From positions 79,357 through 143,356 of the forward strand of contig DASUJH010000051.1 in assembly GCA_036279355.1 (NCBI GenBank): a DNA stretch of 64,000 bases, written 5' to 3'. Both the position numbers and the translations under genes were made by a program. Shown here piece after piece: positions 1 through 9,095 of the stretch (positions are counted from its first letter, which is position 1; every line of letters starts with the position of its first letter). Source of the stretch: Gemmatimonadales bacterium (GTDB lineage Bacteria > Gemmatimonadota > Gemmatimonadetes > Gemmatimonadales > GWC2-71-9). Below the pieces are notes generated by a model. It saw nothing but the letters and a program-made list of their open reading frames with translations, ran no database searches and was not told the origin of the DNA.

Positions 1-1
1 T

Positions 2-742
2 GGGCTCGATCTCATCGAGCCGGGTGAGCGCTACAGCGCCGGACGCTTTGCCCGCGAGGCTGACGGCTGGATCGGCGACATCGCCGGCCGCGGCAAGCTG
101 CCGGTCGTCGTGGGCGGCACGGGCCTGTACGTGCGCGCGCTCGCCGACGGGCTCTTTCTGGAGCCGCCGCTCGAGGCGGCGCGCCGCCGCGCCCTGGATG
201 CGTGGCTCGCCCGGCTCGAGCCGCGCGAGCTCATCCGTTGGGTGTCTCGCCTCGACCCCGCCGTCCGAGGCGGCGGCCGCCAGCGGGCCGCACGCGCGCT
301 CGAACTGGCGCTCCTCACCGGACGCGCGCTCGAATGGTGGCAGCAGGCGGCCCGGAGCAGCGGCAGCGTGGACGCATGGTACGTGGTGCTTTCGGCGCCC
401 CGCGCGGTGCTGCACCAGCGGATCGCGCGGCGTGCGGACGAGATGATTCGCCGGGGGTTGATCGAGGAGGTGGCCTCGGTCCTGGCCGAGGGACACCCGG
501 CGCACGCCGCCGGGCTCGACGGGATCGGCATTCGGGAGGCGGTCGAGTACCTTCACGGCAAGCGACCGCGGGCGAGCGTGGCCGAGGCGATCGCCCTCGG
601 CACCCGGCGCTACGCCAAGCGGCAGGAGACCTGGTTCCGCCACCAGCTCGGCGCGCCCGCGCTCACCCTCGACGCCAGCCGGGCGCCGGAGCGCCTGGCT
701 GCCGAGATCGCCGTCGCGTGGGAGAGGAGATCGCATCCGTGA
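2..742 (+). CDS. miaA: tRNA dimethylallyltransferase, 5' end cut off
   Basis: Carboxy-terminal part of MiaA, which adds a dimethylallyl group to A37 of tRNAs reading UNN codons. The frame is open from base 2, so the P-loop end lies outside the window. The first visible residues, GLDLIEPGERYSAGRF, match the family segment before the GGTGLY motif (near base 110). The late KRQETWFR stretch is also typical. The stop is coupled to bshA by a GTGA overlap. Recognition is by motif memory, not by search. Confidence 0.93.
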   Translation, partial: GLDLIEPGERYSAGRFAREADGWIGDIAGRGKLPVVVGGTGLYVRALADGLFLEPPLEAARRRALDAWLARLEPRELIRWVSRLDPAVRGGGRQRAARALELALLTGRALEWWQQAARSSGSVDAWYVVLSAPRAVLHQRIARRADEMIRRGLIEEVASVLAEGHPAHAAGLDGIGIREAVEYLHGKRPRASVAEAIALGTRRYAKRQETWFRHQLGAPALTLDASRAPERLAAEIAVAWERRSHP

Positions 743-1881
743 GGATCGGTATCACCTGTTATCCGACGTACGGCGGCTCCGGCGCCGTGGCCACCGAGCT
801 CGGGCTCGACCTCGCGCGGCGCGGGCATGAGGTGCACTTCATCACCTACGACTCGCCCTTCCGGCTCCGCGGCTACGTGCCGCACGTCTACTTTCACCAG
901 GTTGAGACCCGGATGGGGCGGTATCCGCTTTTCGAGCACTACCCCTACACCCTGGCCCTCGCGTCCAAGCAGCAGGAGGTGGCGCTGCGCGAGGAGCTGG
1001 AGATCCTCCACGTCCACTACGCGATTCCCCACGCAACCACGGCGTACCTCGCCCGCGAGATGTTGCGCGGCACCCGCGATCTCCGGGTGATCACGACGCT
1101 TCACGGGACCGACATCACGCTCGTTGGGCAGGAGTCGCACTTCTACGGGATCACCAAGTTTTCCATCGAGCAGTCCGATGCCGTGACGGCGGTATCCGAC
1201 TACCTGCGCGACGAGACCTACCGCGCGTTCGGCTGCATGGGCTGCGACATCCGCACGATCCCGAACTTCGTCAATCTGGACGAGTATCATCCCGCCCCCC
1301 CGGCCGACGTCGAAGCCAAGTGCGCCGACCTGGCGCCGGCGGGAAATCGGGTCATCACCCACATGTCCAACTTCCGCGAGGTGAAGCGGGTGAAGGACGT
1401 CGTCCGCGTCTTTGCGCGCATCGCGCGCGCCATGCCCGCAACGCTCCTCATGGTAGGCGACGGCCCCGACCGCCCCGAGGCCGAGCACGAGGCGGCGGAG
1501 CTTGGCGTGAGCGAGTCCGTGCGCTTTCTCGGCCGGCTCGACTCGGTGGCACCGCTGCTCCAGGCCACCGACCTGTTCCTGCTTCCCTCTCAGAGCGAGT
1601 CGTTCGGGCTCGCGGCGCTGGAGGCGATGGCGTGCGGAGCACCGGTGGTGGCTAGCCGCGCCGGCGGGCTGCCCGAGGTGATCGACGACGGCGTCACCGG
1701 CATCCTCGAGCCGGTCGGCTCGGTGGAGGCGATGGGCCGCCGCGCCATCGAGCTGTTGCGCGACCCGCCGCGCCTTGCAGAGATGCGAGAGGCCGCGGTG
1801 GCCAAGGCGCACGAGTTCAGCGCCGACCGCATGGTGCCGCGGTACGAGGCGCTCTACGCCGAGGTGCTGGCATGGAGCTGA
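739..1881 (+). CDS. bshA: Bacillithiol synthase glycosyltransferase BshA
   Basis: GT-B fold glycosyltransferase predicted to join UDP-GlcNAc to L-malate, the first step of bacillithiol synthesis (380 aa). The amino end [19 protein letters not shown] and the following [14 protein letters not shown] are very characteristic of BshA. The nucleotide-sugar site shows the E-x7-E element [15 protein letters not shown] and a [12 protein letters not shown] loop. I chose the GTG at 739, which overlaps the miaA stop; an upstream extension of the frame reads through miaA and lacks family similarity. bshB and bshC are not in the window. A generic GT4 enzyme is the alternative. Confidence 0.9.
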   Translation: MRIGITCYPTYGGSGAVATELGLDLARRGHEVHFITYDSPFRLRGYVPHVYFHQVETRMGRYPLFEHYPYTLALASKQQEVALREELEILHVHYAIPHATTAYLAREMLRGTRDLRVITTLHGTDITLVGQESHFYGITKFSIEQSDAVTAVSDYLRDETYRAFGCMGCDIRTIPNFVNLDEYHPAPPADVEAKCADLAPAGNRVITHMSNFREVKRVKDVVRVFARIARAMPATLLMVGDGPDRPEAEHEAAELGVSESVRFLGRLDSVAPLLQATDLFLLPSQSESFGLAALEAMACGAPVVASRAGGLPEVIDDGVTGILEPVGSVEAMGRRAIELLRDPPRLAEMREAAVAKAHEFSADRMVPRYEALYAEVLAWS

Positions 1882-2699
1882 GCGGGCTGGCGCAGCTCGA
1901 CCCATTGATCAAGGCCGCGATCCTGGGCGTCGTCGAAGGCGCCACCGAATTCATTCCGGTGTCGTCCACCGGACACCTGATCGTCGTGGGCGACTGGCTC
2001 GGCTTCGACGGCCCCGGCGCCAAGAGCTTCGAGATCGTAATCCAGCTCGGCGCCATCCTCGCGATCGTGTGGATTTACCGGGCGCGACTGGCCAAGGTGC
2101 TCGTCACCGCCCGGCGCAATCCGGCGAGCCAGCAGTTGCTCTGGAACCTGGCCCTCGCGATGCTGCCGGCGGCCCTGGTCGGGCTCTTCACCCACGAGGC
2201 GATCAAGCGCTACCTCTTCAACCCCGACGTCGTGGCGGTGGCATTCATTGCCGGCGGACTGATCATCATCGCAATCGAGCGATGGCGCCCGGCGATGCGC
2301 ATCCGCGGCGTCGACGATATCCCGCCGCGCACCGCCCTCGGTGTGGGCATGGCACAGGTGCTCTCGCTCGTGCCCGGCACCTCGCGCTCGGCGGCCACGA
2401 TCATGGGCGGCTACTGTCTGGGACTCTCGCGCGAGGCGGCGACCGAGTTTTCGTTCTTCCTCGCGATTCCGGTGATGCTCGCGGCAACCGGATTCGAGCT
2501 TGCGACCAATCACCGGCTCCTCGATGCGAGCGATGCGCCGGTGCTGGTCGTGGGTTTTCTCTGCGCGTTCCTCACGGCGCTCGTGGTGGTGCGAGCCTTT
2601 CTCCGTTACGTGGCGCGCAATACGTTCATCCCGTTCGCCTGGTACCGGATCGCCTTCGGCGTGCTGCTGCTGCTCACGTACGGGTCTCGCTTCGGGTGA
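1872..2699 (+). CDS. uppP: Undecaprenyl-diphosphatase (BacA family)
   Basis: Integral membrane phosphatase that recycles undecaprenyl pyrophosphate to the lipid carrier used for peptidoglycan and other glycans (275 aa). The first signature, EGATEFIPVSSTGHL, spans residues 22-36 and the second, VPGTSRSAATIMGGY, lies mid-protein; both hold the family's catalytic Glu, Ser and Arg residues. Several hydrophobic helices follow. The ATG overlaps the end of bshA by 10 bases, so the two are probably co-transcribed. Family members also give bacitracin tolerance. Confidence 0.96.
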   Translation: MELSGLAQLDPLIKAAILGVVEGATEFIPVSSTGHLIVVGDWLGFDGPGAKSFEIVIQLGAILAIVWIYRARLAKVLVTARRNPASQQLLWNLALAMLPAALVGLFTHEAIKRYLFNPDVVAVAFIAGGLIIIAIERWRPAMRIRGVDDIPPRTALGVGMAQVLSLVPGTSRSAATIMGGYCLGLSREAATEFSFFLAIPVMLAATGFELATNHRLLDASDAPVLVVGFLCAFLTALVVVRAFLRYVARNTFIPFAWYRIAFGVLLLLTYGSRFG

Positions 2700-2703
2700 G
2701 CGC

Positions 2704-3450
2704 GTGCACCACGTTCAGCGGTTCGACCGGTTGGCGTCCACCCAGGACGAGATCCACCGCCTTGCGGCGGCGGGCGCGCCGGCCGGCACCCTGGTGGTGG
2801 CGGAGGAGCAGGGTGCCGGACGCGGCGCGCGGGGGCGGCCCTGGAGCTCGGCGCGGGGCGGACTCTGGCTCACGCTGCTCTGTCGGCCGGAGGACGGAGC
2901 CGGCGCCGAGCTGTTGAGTCTGCGCGCGGGACTCGCTGCGGCGGAGGCGTTGGATGAGCTTGGCGGGCTGCCGCCCATCGCGCTCAAGTGGCCCAACGAC
3001 CTCGTGGCAGATGGTCGCAAGCTGGGCGGCATTCTCTGCGAGGCGCGGTGGCAGGGCACCGCGCTCGAGTGGGTGGCGGTGGGCCTCGGCATCAACGTGC
3101 GGAACCCGCTGCCTGACGGCGCGCGCATGGCGCCCACGCGGGTGGCCGAGTGGCGGCCCAACGTGGACGTGGATGACCTGCTCTGGCCCCTCCTCGCGCG
3201 CCTGGTGCCGCTCGCTCGCGGCGGGCCGGCACAACTGAGCCCGGCCGAGCTGGCAACGTTCGCGCGGAGGGACTGGCTCGCCGGCCGCACGCTTCTCGCG
3301 CCGGTGGCCGGCGCTGCGGACGGCGTCGCGCCCGATGGCGCGCTGCGCGTGCGCCGCGCGGACGGCACGCTTGCCACGATCCGGAGCGGCGATGCGACGC
3401 CGGCCGTGACCGTTGCGCCAGGCGGCACCGCACCGCCGCGGGCTCGCTAG
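2704..3450 (+). CDS. birA: Biotin--protein ligase, short form without repressor domain
   Basis: Attaches biotin to acetyl-CoA carboxylase carrier protein via biotinyl-AMP. Recognisable are STQDE near the amino end, the adenylate loop GRGARGRPW, KWPNDL, KLGGIL and VGLGINV. At about 248 aa from the GTG at 2704 it has no room for the DNA-binding domain of E. coli BirA, so it is a class I ligase that cannot repress transcription itself. Longer upstream frame sequence overlaps uppP and is not protein-like. It starts 5 bases after uppP. Confidence 0.93.
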   Translation: MHHVQRFDRLASTQDEIHRLAAAGAPAGTLVVAEEQGAGRGARGRPWSSARGGLWLTLLCRPEDGAGAELLSLRAGLAAAEALDELGGLPPIALKWPNDLVADGRKLGGILCEARWQGTALEWVAVGLGINVRNPLPDGARMAPTRVAEWRPNVDVDDLLWPLLARLVPLARGGPAQLSPAELATFARRDWLAGRTLLAPVAGAADGVAPDGALRVRRADGTLATIRSGDATPAVTVAPGGTAPPRAR

Positions 3451-3524
3451 CACAGCCGCACTGACCGCGCGGCACACGTCCGAGCCGCGCAGACCGGCGG
3501 CGCACACCATTTCGGGGGCGGCCC

Positions 3525-4313
3525 ATGCTGCTCGCGCTCGACATCGGCAACACCGAGATCACGCTCGGCCTCTTCGGCGGGGAGCGCGGCGACGCGCTCG
3601 ACGCCCACTGGCGCCTCACCAGCAATGTCGAGCGAACCCCCGACGAGTGGGCCGCCGGCATCGCCTCGTTCCTCGATCACGCCGGCCGCGCGCCGGGGGA
3701 AGTGCGCGCGGCGTGCCTCGCGTCGGTGGCACCGGCCGTCACGGAGAGCATCGCCAGCGGTGTGGCGACGGCGACCGGGTGCGCGCCCGCGGTGGTGGAT
3801 GCCGCGACGCCGCTGCCGGTGGCGCTCGACGTGGACGAGCCGCTCACCGTGGGCGCCGACCGCATCGTGAACGCCCTCTCCGCCATCGAGCGCATCGGTG
3901 GCGATGTGCTGGTGGTCGACTTCGGCACCGCGACGACGTTCGACTGCATCACCGCCGACGCACGCTTCATCGGCGGGGTCATCATGCCGGGGCTCCGTAC
4001 CTCTGCCGACCAGCTCACCCGCCGCGCGGCCAAGCTCCCCGCCACCGAGCTGCGCCCGCCGGCGCGTGCAATCGGTCGCCGCACGGAAGACTGCATCCGC
4101 GCGGGGGTGCTCTTCGGAACCGCCGACGCGGTGGACGGCATCGTACGCCGGATCGCCGCCGAATGGCCCGGCGGCCGGAGACCCGCCGTGGTCGCGACCG
4201 GCGGACTCGCGGGGCTCGTCACCCCGCTCAGCGCCACGATCGAACGGGTGGATCCCGACCTCACGCTCCATGGGGTGCGGCTCGCGGCCGGACATTTGGG
4301 CCTGGCCTGGTGA
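3525..4313 (+). CDS. coaX: Type III pantothenate kinase
   Basis: First step of coenzyme A synthesis, phosphorylating pantothenate (262 aa). It shows the ASKHA-fold phosphate motif LALDIGNTEITLG at the amino end, GADRIVNA, the second phosphate motif VDFGTATTFD, and GGVIMPGL. Type III enzymes lie beside birA in many bacteria, and the same pairing holds here, 74 bases apart. Family knowledge: type III kinases need a monovalent cation and escape feedback by CoA. Confidence 0.95.
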   Translation: MLLALDIGNTEITLGLFGGERGDALDAHWRLTSNVERTPDEWAAGIASFLDHAGRAPGEVRAACLASVAPAVTESIASGVATATGCAPAVVDAATPLPVALDVDEPLTVGADRIVNALSAIERIGGDVLVVDFGTATTFDCITADARFIGGVIMPGLRTSADQLTRRAAKLPATELRPPARAIGRRTEDCIRAGVLFGTADAVDGIVRRIAAEWPGGRRPAVVATGGLAGLVTPLSATIERVDPDLTLHGVRLAAGHLGLAW

Positions 4314-4332
4314 CCTTCGCCCCTCCGCGCCG

Positions 4333-5256
4333 ATGAGCGGCGCCGCCCGCACCGCGGGATTCCGGGTCGCCGGCCCGCGGTTCGCCTACCTGCTGCACAC
4401 GCGTCCCGCCGAGTGGCCGATCATGGCGGCCCACACGGCGCTCGGCTGGGTGCTCGCGGTGGGCCTGGCTGGCGCGGCTCGCGGCGAGCGGCTTGGCGCG
4501 GCGGCGCTCGGGCTTGTCGTCTGGGTCATCGGGCTCAACGGGGGCACGCTCGCCGTGAACAGCGCCTTCGACCACGACGAGGGCGACATCGCCTACCTGC
4601 GCAAGCCACCGCCGGCGCCGCCGCACCTCTTCGCCTTCGGGCTCGCGCTCATGGCCGCGGGACAGCTCGCCGCATTCGCGCTGCCGCGCGCCTTCACGCT
4701 CGTCTACGCCGTCTGCTTTGCGCTGTCGCTCGCGTACTCGGTGCCGCCGCTCCGGCTCAAGGCCGTGGCCGGGGCCGACTGGCTCATCAACATGTGGGGC
4801 TTCGGCACCTTCACGCCCTACGCCGGGTGGGCCGCGACCGGTCTTCCGCTGGATCCGGCGCGCGCGCTCGTGCTGCTCGCGTTCTGTCCGCTCTTCGCCG
4901 CGCTCTATCCGCTCACCCAGGTGTATCAGATCGAGGAGGACCGCCGCCGCGGCGATGACGCGCTCGCGGTGCGGCTCGGCCCCGTGCTGAGCCTTCGCAT
5001 TGCCACGGCGATGGCGACCGTCGCGTTCACGATCTTCCTGGCCGCCGGCGTGCTGGCCGGTTGGCGGACCGGCCCCGGCGATCTGTGGCGCTGGGCCGCC
5101 CTCCTCGCGGCAGCACTCGCGTGGGCGGCGGTGCTCGTGCCATGGGTGCGGGGGGCCGCGCGCTGGTCGCCTGCGGCGCACCAACGCGGCATGTACCGCG
5201 CGCTGGGCGCCTGGGCCGTCACCGACCTCGTCGTGGTGCTCGCCTGGGCGAACTGA
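4333..5256 (+). CDS. UbiA-type prenyltransferase, membrane
   Basis: Multi-pass membrane protein (307 aa) of the UbiA superfamily, which moves a polyprenyl chain onto an aromatic or other acceptor. The first Asp-rich metal site is NSAFDHDEGD and the second is YQIEEDRRRGDD in a later loop, with the family Tyr-Gln preceding it. The acceptor (menaquinone precursor, heme, geranylgeranylglycerol phosphate) cannot be told from the sequence, and neighbours do not settle it. ATG 4333 is chosen; upstream frame sequence reads through coaX. Confidence 0.85.
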   Translation: MSGAARTAGFRVAGPRFAYLLHTRPAEWPIMAAHTALGWVLAVGLAGAARGERLGAAALGLVVWVIGLNGGTLAVNSAFDHDEGDIAYLRKPPPAPPHLFAFGLALMAAGQLAAFALPRAFTLVYAVCFALSLAYSVPPLRLKAVAGADWLINMWGFGTFTPYAGWAATGLPLDPARALVLLAFCPLFAALYPLTQVYQIEEDRRRGDDALAVRLGPVLSLRIATAMATVAFTIFLAAGVLAGWRTGPGDLWRWAALLAAALAWAAVLVPWVRGAARWSPAAHQRGMYRALGAWAVTDLVVVLAWAN

Positions 5257-5262
5257 TGCCCC

Positions 5263-5292
5263 TTGGCCCGCTCTGCGCCGGCCGGATATACT
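5263..5292 (+). promoter_or_regulatory. Sigma-70-like promoter
   Basis: TTGGCC (5263-5268), an 18-base spacer and TATACT (5287-5292). Initiation about 7 bases later would give a leader near 20 bases ending at GGAG and the ATG at 5319. It starts a new transcript just after the prenyltransferase stop. Seen by eye only. Confidence 0.45.
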
Positions 5293-5318
5293 TGACCGTC
5301 TACTCCCTCGGAGATCGC

Positions 5319-5948
5319 ATGGCCTCTGCGGTGGAACCCCGCGGCGAAATCGACCGCACCAACGTGTCCCACCTGGTCCGATGCGGGATCGAGCTTGGCC
5401 TGATCGAATGCGTGGTGGTGCTCCTCCTCTCGTTCATCACCCGCTTCACCGCCGGCACGGTCGAAAGCGTGCTGATGGCGATCGTGCTCATCGTCGGACT
5501 CGGATGCGTCTGCGGCCTGCCGGGCACCTGGACTCGCGCCTATACGATCGAGGGCATCGCCGGTGCCGCGGGCATCGGGCTCGGCGCGGCGTTCACCTTT
5601 CTGCTGGTCGACGTCTCGATCCTGCAGCCGATCGGGACCTACACCAACCGCTGGCTGCAGATCGGCGGCTTCGCCAACTGGTGGTACCACCCCGTATGGT
5701 GGATGCTCGGTACCTATCTCCCGTGGATGGGCGGCTGGATCCTGGCGAATCAGACGGCCAAGGACGGCCGCCCGTCGATCGTGCGGATGACGCTGAGCGG
5801 AATCATCTTCGCGGTGCTCTTTGCCATCGCCGCCATCCTGATCGGCTTCCCCGGCGCGGTCTGGCGGGTGCCCACATTCGGCGTCGCGTTCCTCCCCGGC
5901 ATCGCCGCTGCCGCGGTGTACTCGGGCCTGGGGCTCCGACGCCGGTAG
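5319..5948 (+). CDS. Membrane protein of unknown function
   Basis: A 209-residue protein with about five hydrophobic segments, beginning after a hydrophilic 20-residue amino end. One region is tryptophan-rich (FANWWYHPVWWML). I do not recognise a family. The ATG at 5319 has GGAG 6-9 bases upstream and its own candidate promoter. The next small membrane gene follows by 3 bases, so the two are probably translated together. Confidence 0.75.
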   Translation: MASAVEPRGEIDRTNVSHLVRCGIELGLIECVVVLLLSFITRFTAGTVESVLMAIVLIVGLGCVCGLPGTWTRAYTIEGIAGAAGIGLGAAFTFLLVDVSILQPIGTYTNRWLQIGGFANWWYHPVWWMLGTYLPWMGGWILANQTAKDGRPSIVRMTLSGIIFAVLFAIAAILIGFPGAVWRVPTFGVAFLPGIAAAAVYSGLGLRRR

Positions 5949-5951
5949 GAG

Positions 5952-6254
5952 ATGCGCTGGCTCCGCCTGCTCCTCAGAATCTTCGGCTGGCTGCTCACGC
6001 CGCTTCTCGCGTGGGCAGCTTCGTTTTTCGGTGCGGTGGCCGGCGCGCTCATCGCGATGCACCTGCGCGAGCCCAGGACGGGGCTCATCGTCACCGCGAT
6101 CGCGGGAGCGACGGCGGGCATCGTCATTATCCTGCTCTGGCTCCGGCTGCTCCGGCGCTCGCCGCACATCCGCGAGGCCCTCGCGGTGCAGAGCGATGGC
6201 ACGCCCGACATCGTGGCGGAGTCGGACGAGGAGGCACCGCATCAATCGGGTTAA
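5952..6254 (+). CDS. Small two-helix membrane protein
   Basis: 100 residues with two hydrophobic helices (about residues 10-38 and 45-68) and an acidic, polar carboxy tail. The ATG lies 3 bases after the previous stop. No family recognised. It is probably an inner-membrane protein co-transcribed with its neighbour. Confidence 0.65.
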   Translation: MRWLRLLLRIFGWLLTPLLAWAASFFGAVAGALIAMHLREPRTGLIVTAIAGATAGIVIILLWLRLLRRSPHIREALAVQSDGTPDIVAESDEEAPHQSG

Positions 6255-6666
6255 CCTGCTGATTCTCGCCACGACGCTCGCGTGCGGAGGCCCGGAGCAT
6301 GCCACGCCGGCGGCGCGCACGGTCGCGGAGAGCAATCCCGCCGCGCCGGCATCGGGCGCGAGCACGCCAGCGGCCGACAGCGGCGGACCCGCCGATTCCC
6401 TCGTGCTCCGCGCACCGCATGGCGTCGAGGTCTGGGCCACCTTTGCCCGCAGCGCGCGCGACAGCGCGGGGGCGGCCTGCGTGGAGCGCGCGCTCGAGAT
6501 TCGCGACGGCGCACGCCGGACCCCAGTGCCGTTGCTCTACACCCGCGACACGCCGCGGCTCCTCAACGACTCCACCTTCACTGTGCAACTCTCCAACGCA
6601 TGCCGTCCGGGCGCTGGGTACGCGGTGAACCTGCGCACGGGGCAGCCGGTGCCGACGGGACGATGA
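6196..6666 (+). CDS. Probable secreted or lipoprotein, start uncertain
   Basis: The frame encodes NLLILATTLACGG followed by a Thr/Ala/Pro-rich linker and about 85 residues with two cysteines, which looks like a lipoprotein export signal and a small periplasmic domain. The nearest canonical start is ATG 6196, inside the upstream gene and with no good ribosome site. A strong GAGGAGG (6228-6234) sits 6 bases before an ATC codon at 6241, which would give a better-shaped signal peptide. The stop overlaps the next ATG (ATGA). No family recognised. Confidence 0.6.
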   Translation: MARPTSWRSRTRRHRINRVNLLILATTLACGGPEHATPAARTVAESNPAAPASGASTPAADSGGPADSLVLRAPHGVEVWATFARSARDSAGAACVERALEIRDGARRTPVPLLYTRDTPRLLNDSTFTVQLSNACRPGAGYAVNLRTGQPVPTGR

Positions 6667-7709
6667 GAGCCGGCCCGGACCTGGCGCAGCGCGCGGTGTG
6701 CGCGGTTGCCTCCGTTGCGCTGGTCCTCGCCGCGCCGGTGAGGCGCGCCGCGGCGCAGGGCGTCGGCCTGGAGGTGGGGCATCTCTTCGAGGGCTCCGAC
6801 TGGACGGAATACCACGCCGGCCTGGAGTACGAGGTGGCCGGTCCGCTGGGCGCGGAGCTCTACGGCACGTATCTCCGCGCTGGTGAGCCGGGCACCGAGC
6901 GTCTCTGGGGCGCGGGCCTGGATTTCACACTCTTTCGCGCGGGGCGGCAGGGGCTCTACTCGGTCGCGGGGGTTTCGGGAGGATATGCGAGCGGCGCTGC
7001 CAAGCACCTCTGGGGCTCCTGGTCGGCCGGCATCGGGCTTCAGGTGCTTCCGGCGGGCCCGTTCGGCATCGGTGCGGAGGCGCGCTGGCGCAAGCTATCG
7101 CCCGGCAGCCGGAGCGGCGTCGAGTTGTCGTTCCGGCTGGGTGTGGGGTTGGGGCGCCCCGGCCGGCCGGCGGCCACCGACGCGGCGCGCCCGATTGCTG
7201 TCGCCCCGAGTCCGCTGCCCCCACCCGCGCCGGCCGATGCGGCGCCGAGCGAAGGCCCCCAAGCGTCCGCGGCGCCCGCAGTGCTCCCGTCCTCCATGCC
7301 CTCTGCCATCACGGACCCGCGCACCCTCGCGGACTCTGTCGTGGCGACCGCCGCCGAGGCGATGGGCACCGCCTATCGCCTGGGTGGCACCGGGGCCGAC
7401 GGGTTCGACTGCTCCGGTCTCATTCAGTACGCGTACGGCCGCCACGGCGTCGCGCTCCCGCGCACGAGCGCCGAGCAGGCGCATGCCGGCCGCAAGGTCC
7501 GGCGCGGCCTGGATGAGCTCCGCCCGGGCGATATTCTCACGTTTTCAACGACGGGCCGCGGGGTGACGCACGTGGGGCTCTACGTGGGCGACGGGCAGTT
7601 CGTCCATAGCGCGAGCCGAGGCGTGCAGTTGAGCCGCCTGGATGACGCCGATCCCTACGGCCGCTGGTGGTATCGGCGGTGGATCGGCGTCAGGCGCGTG
7701 GTGGAATAG
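6663..7709 (+). CDS. NlpC/P60 peptidase with extra amino-terminal domain
   Basis: Exported 348-residue protein. Residues 1-32 form a signal peptide ending near AAAQG. About 130 residues then alternate in short strands like an outer-membrane barrel or lipocalin-type fold, followed by a Pro/Ala-rich linker. The carboxy-terminal 120 residues are an NlpC/P60 cysteine peptidase, with catalytic Cys in DGFDCSGLIQYAY and His in THVGLYVGDG. Such enzymes cut peptidoglycan stem peptides, usually between D-Glu and the diamino acid. The amino-terminal domain may tether it to the outer membrane (inference). Confidence 0.88.
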   Translation: MRAGPDLAQRAVCAVASVALVLAAPVRRAAAQGVGLEVGHLFEGSDWTEYHAGLEYEVAGPLGAELYGTYLRAGEPGTERLWGAGLDFTLFRAGRQGLYSVAGVSGGYASGAAKHLWGSWSAGIGLQVLPAGPFGIGAEARWRKLSPGSRSGVELSFRLGVGLGRPGRPAATDAARPIAVAPSPLPPPAPADAAPSEGPQASAAPAVLPSSMPSAITDPRTLADSVVATAAEAMGTAYRLGGTGADGFDCSGLIQYAYGRHGVALPRTSAEQAHAGRKVRRGLDELRPGDILTFSTTGRGVTHVGLYVGDGQFVHSASRGVQLSRLDDADPYGRWWYRRWIGVRRVVE

Positions 7710-7715
7710 CGCAGG

Positions 7716-8828
7716 TTACTGCTCGTCGTTGCTGGTGCCGTGAGTCCCGTGCTGGCCACCGTGATGGTCGTGCATGCCCCCGCTCACCGGTACCTGCAGC
7801 GACGCGAGATCCTTCTGCATAGTGGGATCGGTGGGGTCCACGGGCGGCAGCTTGCTCATATCGTCCGGCGCGAAGAGGCCCACCATCGACGCCATGGCAC
7901 CGCTCGGAATCGTCTTGCCGGTCGGGTTGTCGTACTCGGCCACGACGCGGTAGTGGTGTCCGGCCTCGAGCTTGAGGCCTCGACCGGTCACGCCGAAGAG
8001 CTTGCGGCTGATGCCGAGCACCTTGCCGGCCGAATCGCGCTTGGCCACGACCTGCGTCAGCTCCTTGCCGCTCTCCGCGTCCATGAGCTTCACCATCACG
8101 CCGTAGTCGTGCAAATGGCCGCCGACGCCAAGCAGCCGACCGCTCACCGGCAGGGTGAACTCGTAGGCCTTGGTCGACTTGCCGGGCGGCACGTCGAACG
8201 TGTTGGTCCCGCCGATGGTGAGGTTCACATCCATGTAGATGGGAAGTGAATTCACCGGCCGTGGATTCTGATTTTTCGGCGTCCAGACGAGGCTCAGCTT
8301 GAGGTACACGTCGTCGAGGTCCTGGCCCGTCTCGTTGTGCCAGAGCACGTACATGCCGAGCTGGGTGCCCGGGGTCATGGGGACGCCAATCGTCTTCGGC
8401 ACGGTGGCGTCATCCGTCTCGCTGCCGGCGCCCATGAGCCGCTCGACCGCGTCGTAGACCAGCTGGCGCCGGTCGAAATTCACCATGATGAGATGGTGCA
8501 TCACCCGGCGCGGCAGGGTGTGGCCCTTTCCGTCTACGATCTCCCATTTAAAGCCGCGGAACCACCCTTCCACCGGCCACTCGAACCGCTGCACCGGCAC
8601 ATCCTCGCCCATGTGCATCGCCATCATCGCGGCGTCATCCATCGGCGGCATATTCTTGAGCTTCCACGGTCCGCTCGTGATCACCACCTCGTGGTCCGAG
8701 GAGTCGACCGTTACGCGGAGCGGGGGCGGCGCGGGCCCGCGCGGAGCGCTGGGGCCGGCGGGCGGGCCACCCGCCGCGGGGCCAACCGCGAGAAGCGAAG
8801 CGATCACGAACGAGCTCACGAGCGACAT
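7716..8828 (-). CDS. Secreted His-rich protein, possible copper-monooxygenase-like fold
   Basis: 370 residues with a signal peptide, a Pro/Gly/Ala-rich linker and a beta-rich body. Metal-ligand-like clusters are MMAMHMGED, RVMHHLIMVNF, GGHLHDYG and a carboxy tail GGMHDHHGGQHGTH. The HH pair and the later HLH motif recall the two copper domains of peptidylglycine monooxygenase-type folds, but I cannot confirm the family. The ATG at 8828 has TCAGGAGT upstream; longer versions read through intergenic sequence. It ends 6 bases from the convergent NlpC/P60 gene. Likely role: periplasmic or outer-membrane metal binding (inference). Confidence 0.7.
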   Translation of the reverse strand: MSLVSSFVIASLLAVGPAAGGPPAGPSAPRGPAPPPLRVTVDSSDHEVVITSGPWKLKNMPPMDDAAMMAMHMGEDVPVQRFEWPVEGWFRGFKWEIVDGKGHTLPRRVMHHLIMVNFDRRQLVYDAVERLMGAGSETDDATVPKTIGVPMTPGTQLGMYVLWHNETGQDLDDVYLKLSLVWTPKNQNPRPVNSLPIYMDVNLTIGGTNTFDVPPGKSTKAYEFTLPVSGRLLGVGGHLHDYGVMVKLMDAESGKELTQVVAKRDSAGKVLGISRKLFGVTGRGLKLEAGHHYRVVAEYDNPTGKTIPSGAMASMVGLFAPDDMSKLPPVDPTDPTMQKDLASLQVPVSGGMHDHHGGQHGTHGTSNDEQ

Positions 8829-9055
8829 GCCTGACTCCTGAGGTATCGTCGGGGATGGGGCCGGGCGCGCGGAAGCGCTGCGCCCGAGTTGAACGCGAGG
8901 GCAACATCGGCCCGGGGCGGTCCGGAAGTCAAGGCGGCGGTTCGCATGTGGAATCGGCACGCTCCCGATCAACGGGAGCGCGTGCGCGGGTCAGAATGGC
9001 AGCGATTCGAGGCACCGCGGTTGCTCAAGGCGCCGGTTGTTCGCTGCACGCGTGC

Positions 9056-9084
9056 TTGACTTCGCGACTCCGGCTCTGCATATT
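9056..9084 (+). promoter_or_regulatory. groESL promoter
   Basis: TTGACT (9056-9061), 17-base spacer, CATATT (9079-9084). Initiation near 9091 would place the transcript start just ahead of the CIRCE-like repeat, the usual arrangement for HrcA control. The remaining intergenic bases from 8829 show nothing else I can name. Confidence 0.6.
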
Positions 9085-9095
9085 CGCGCGCGACG

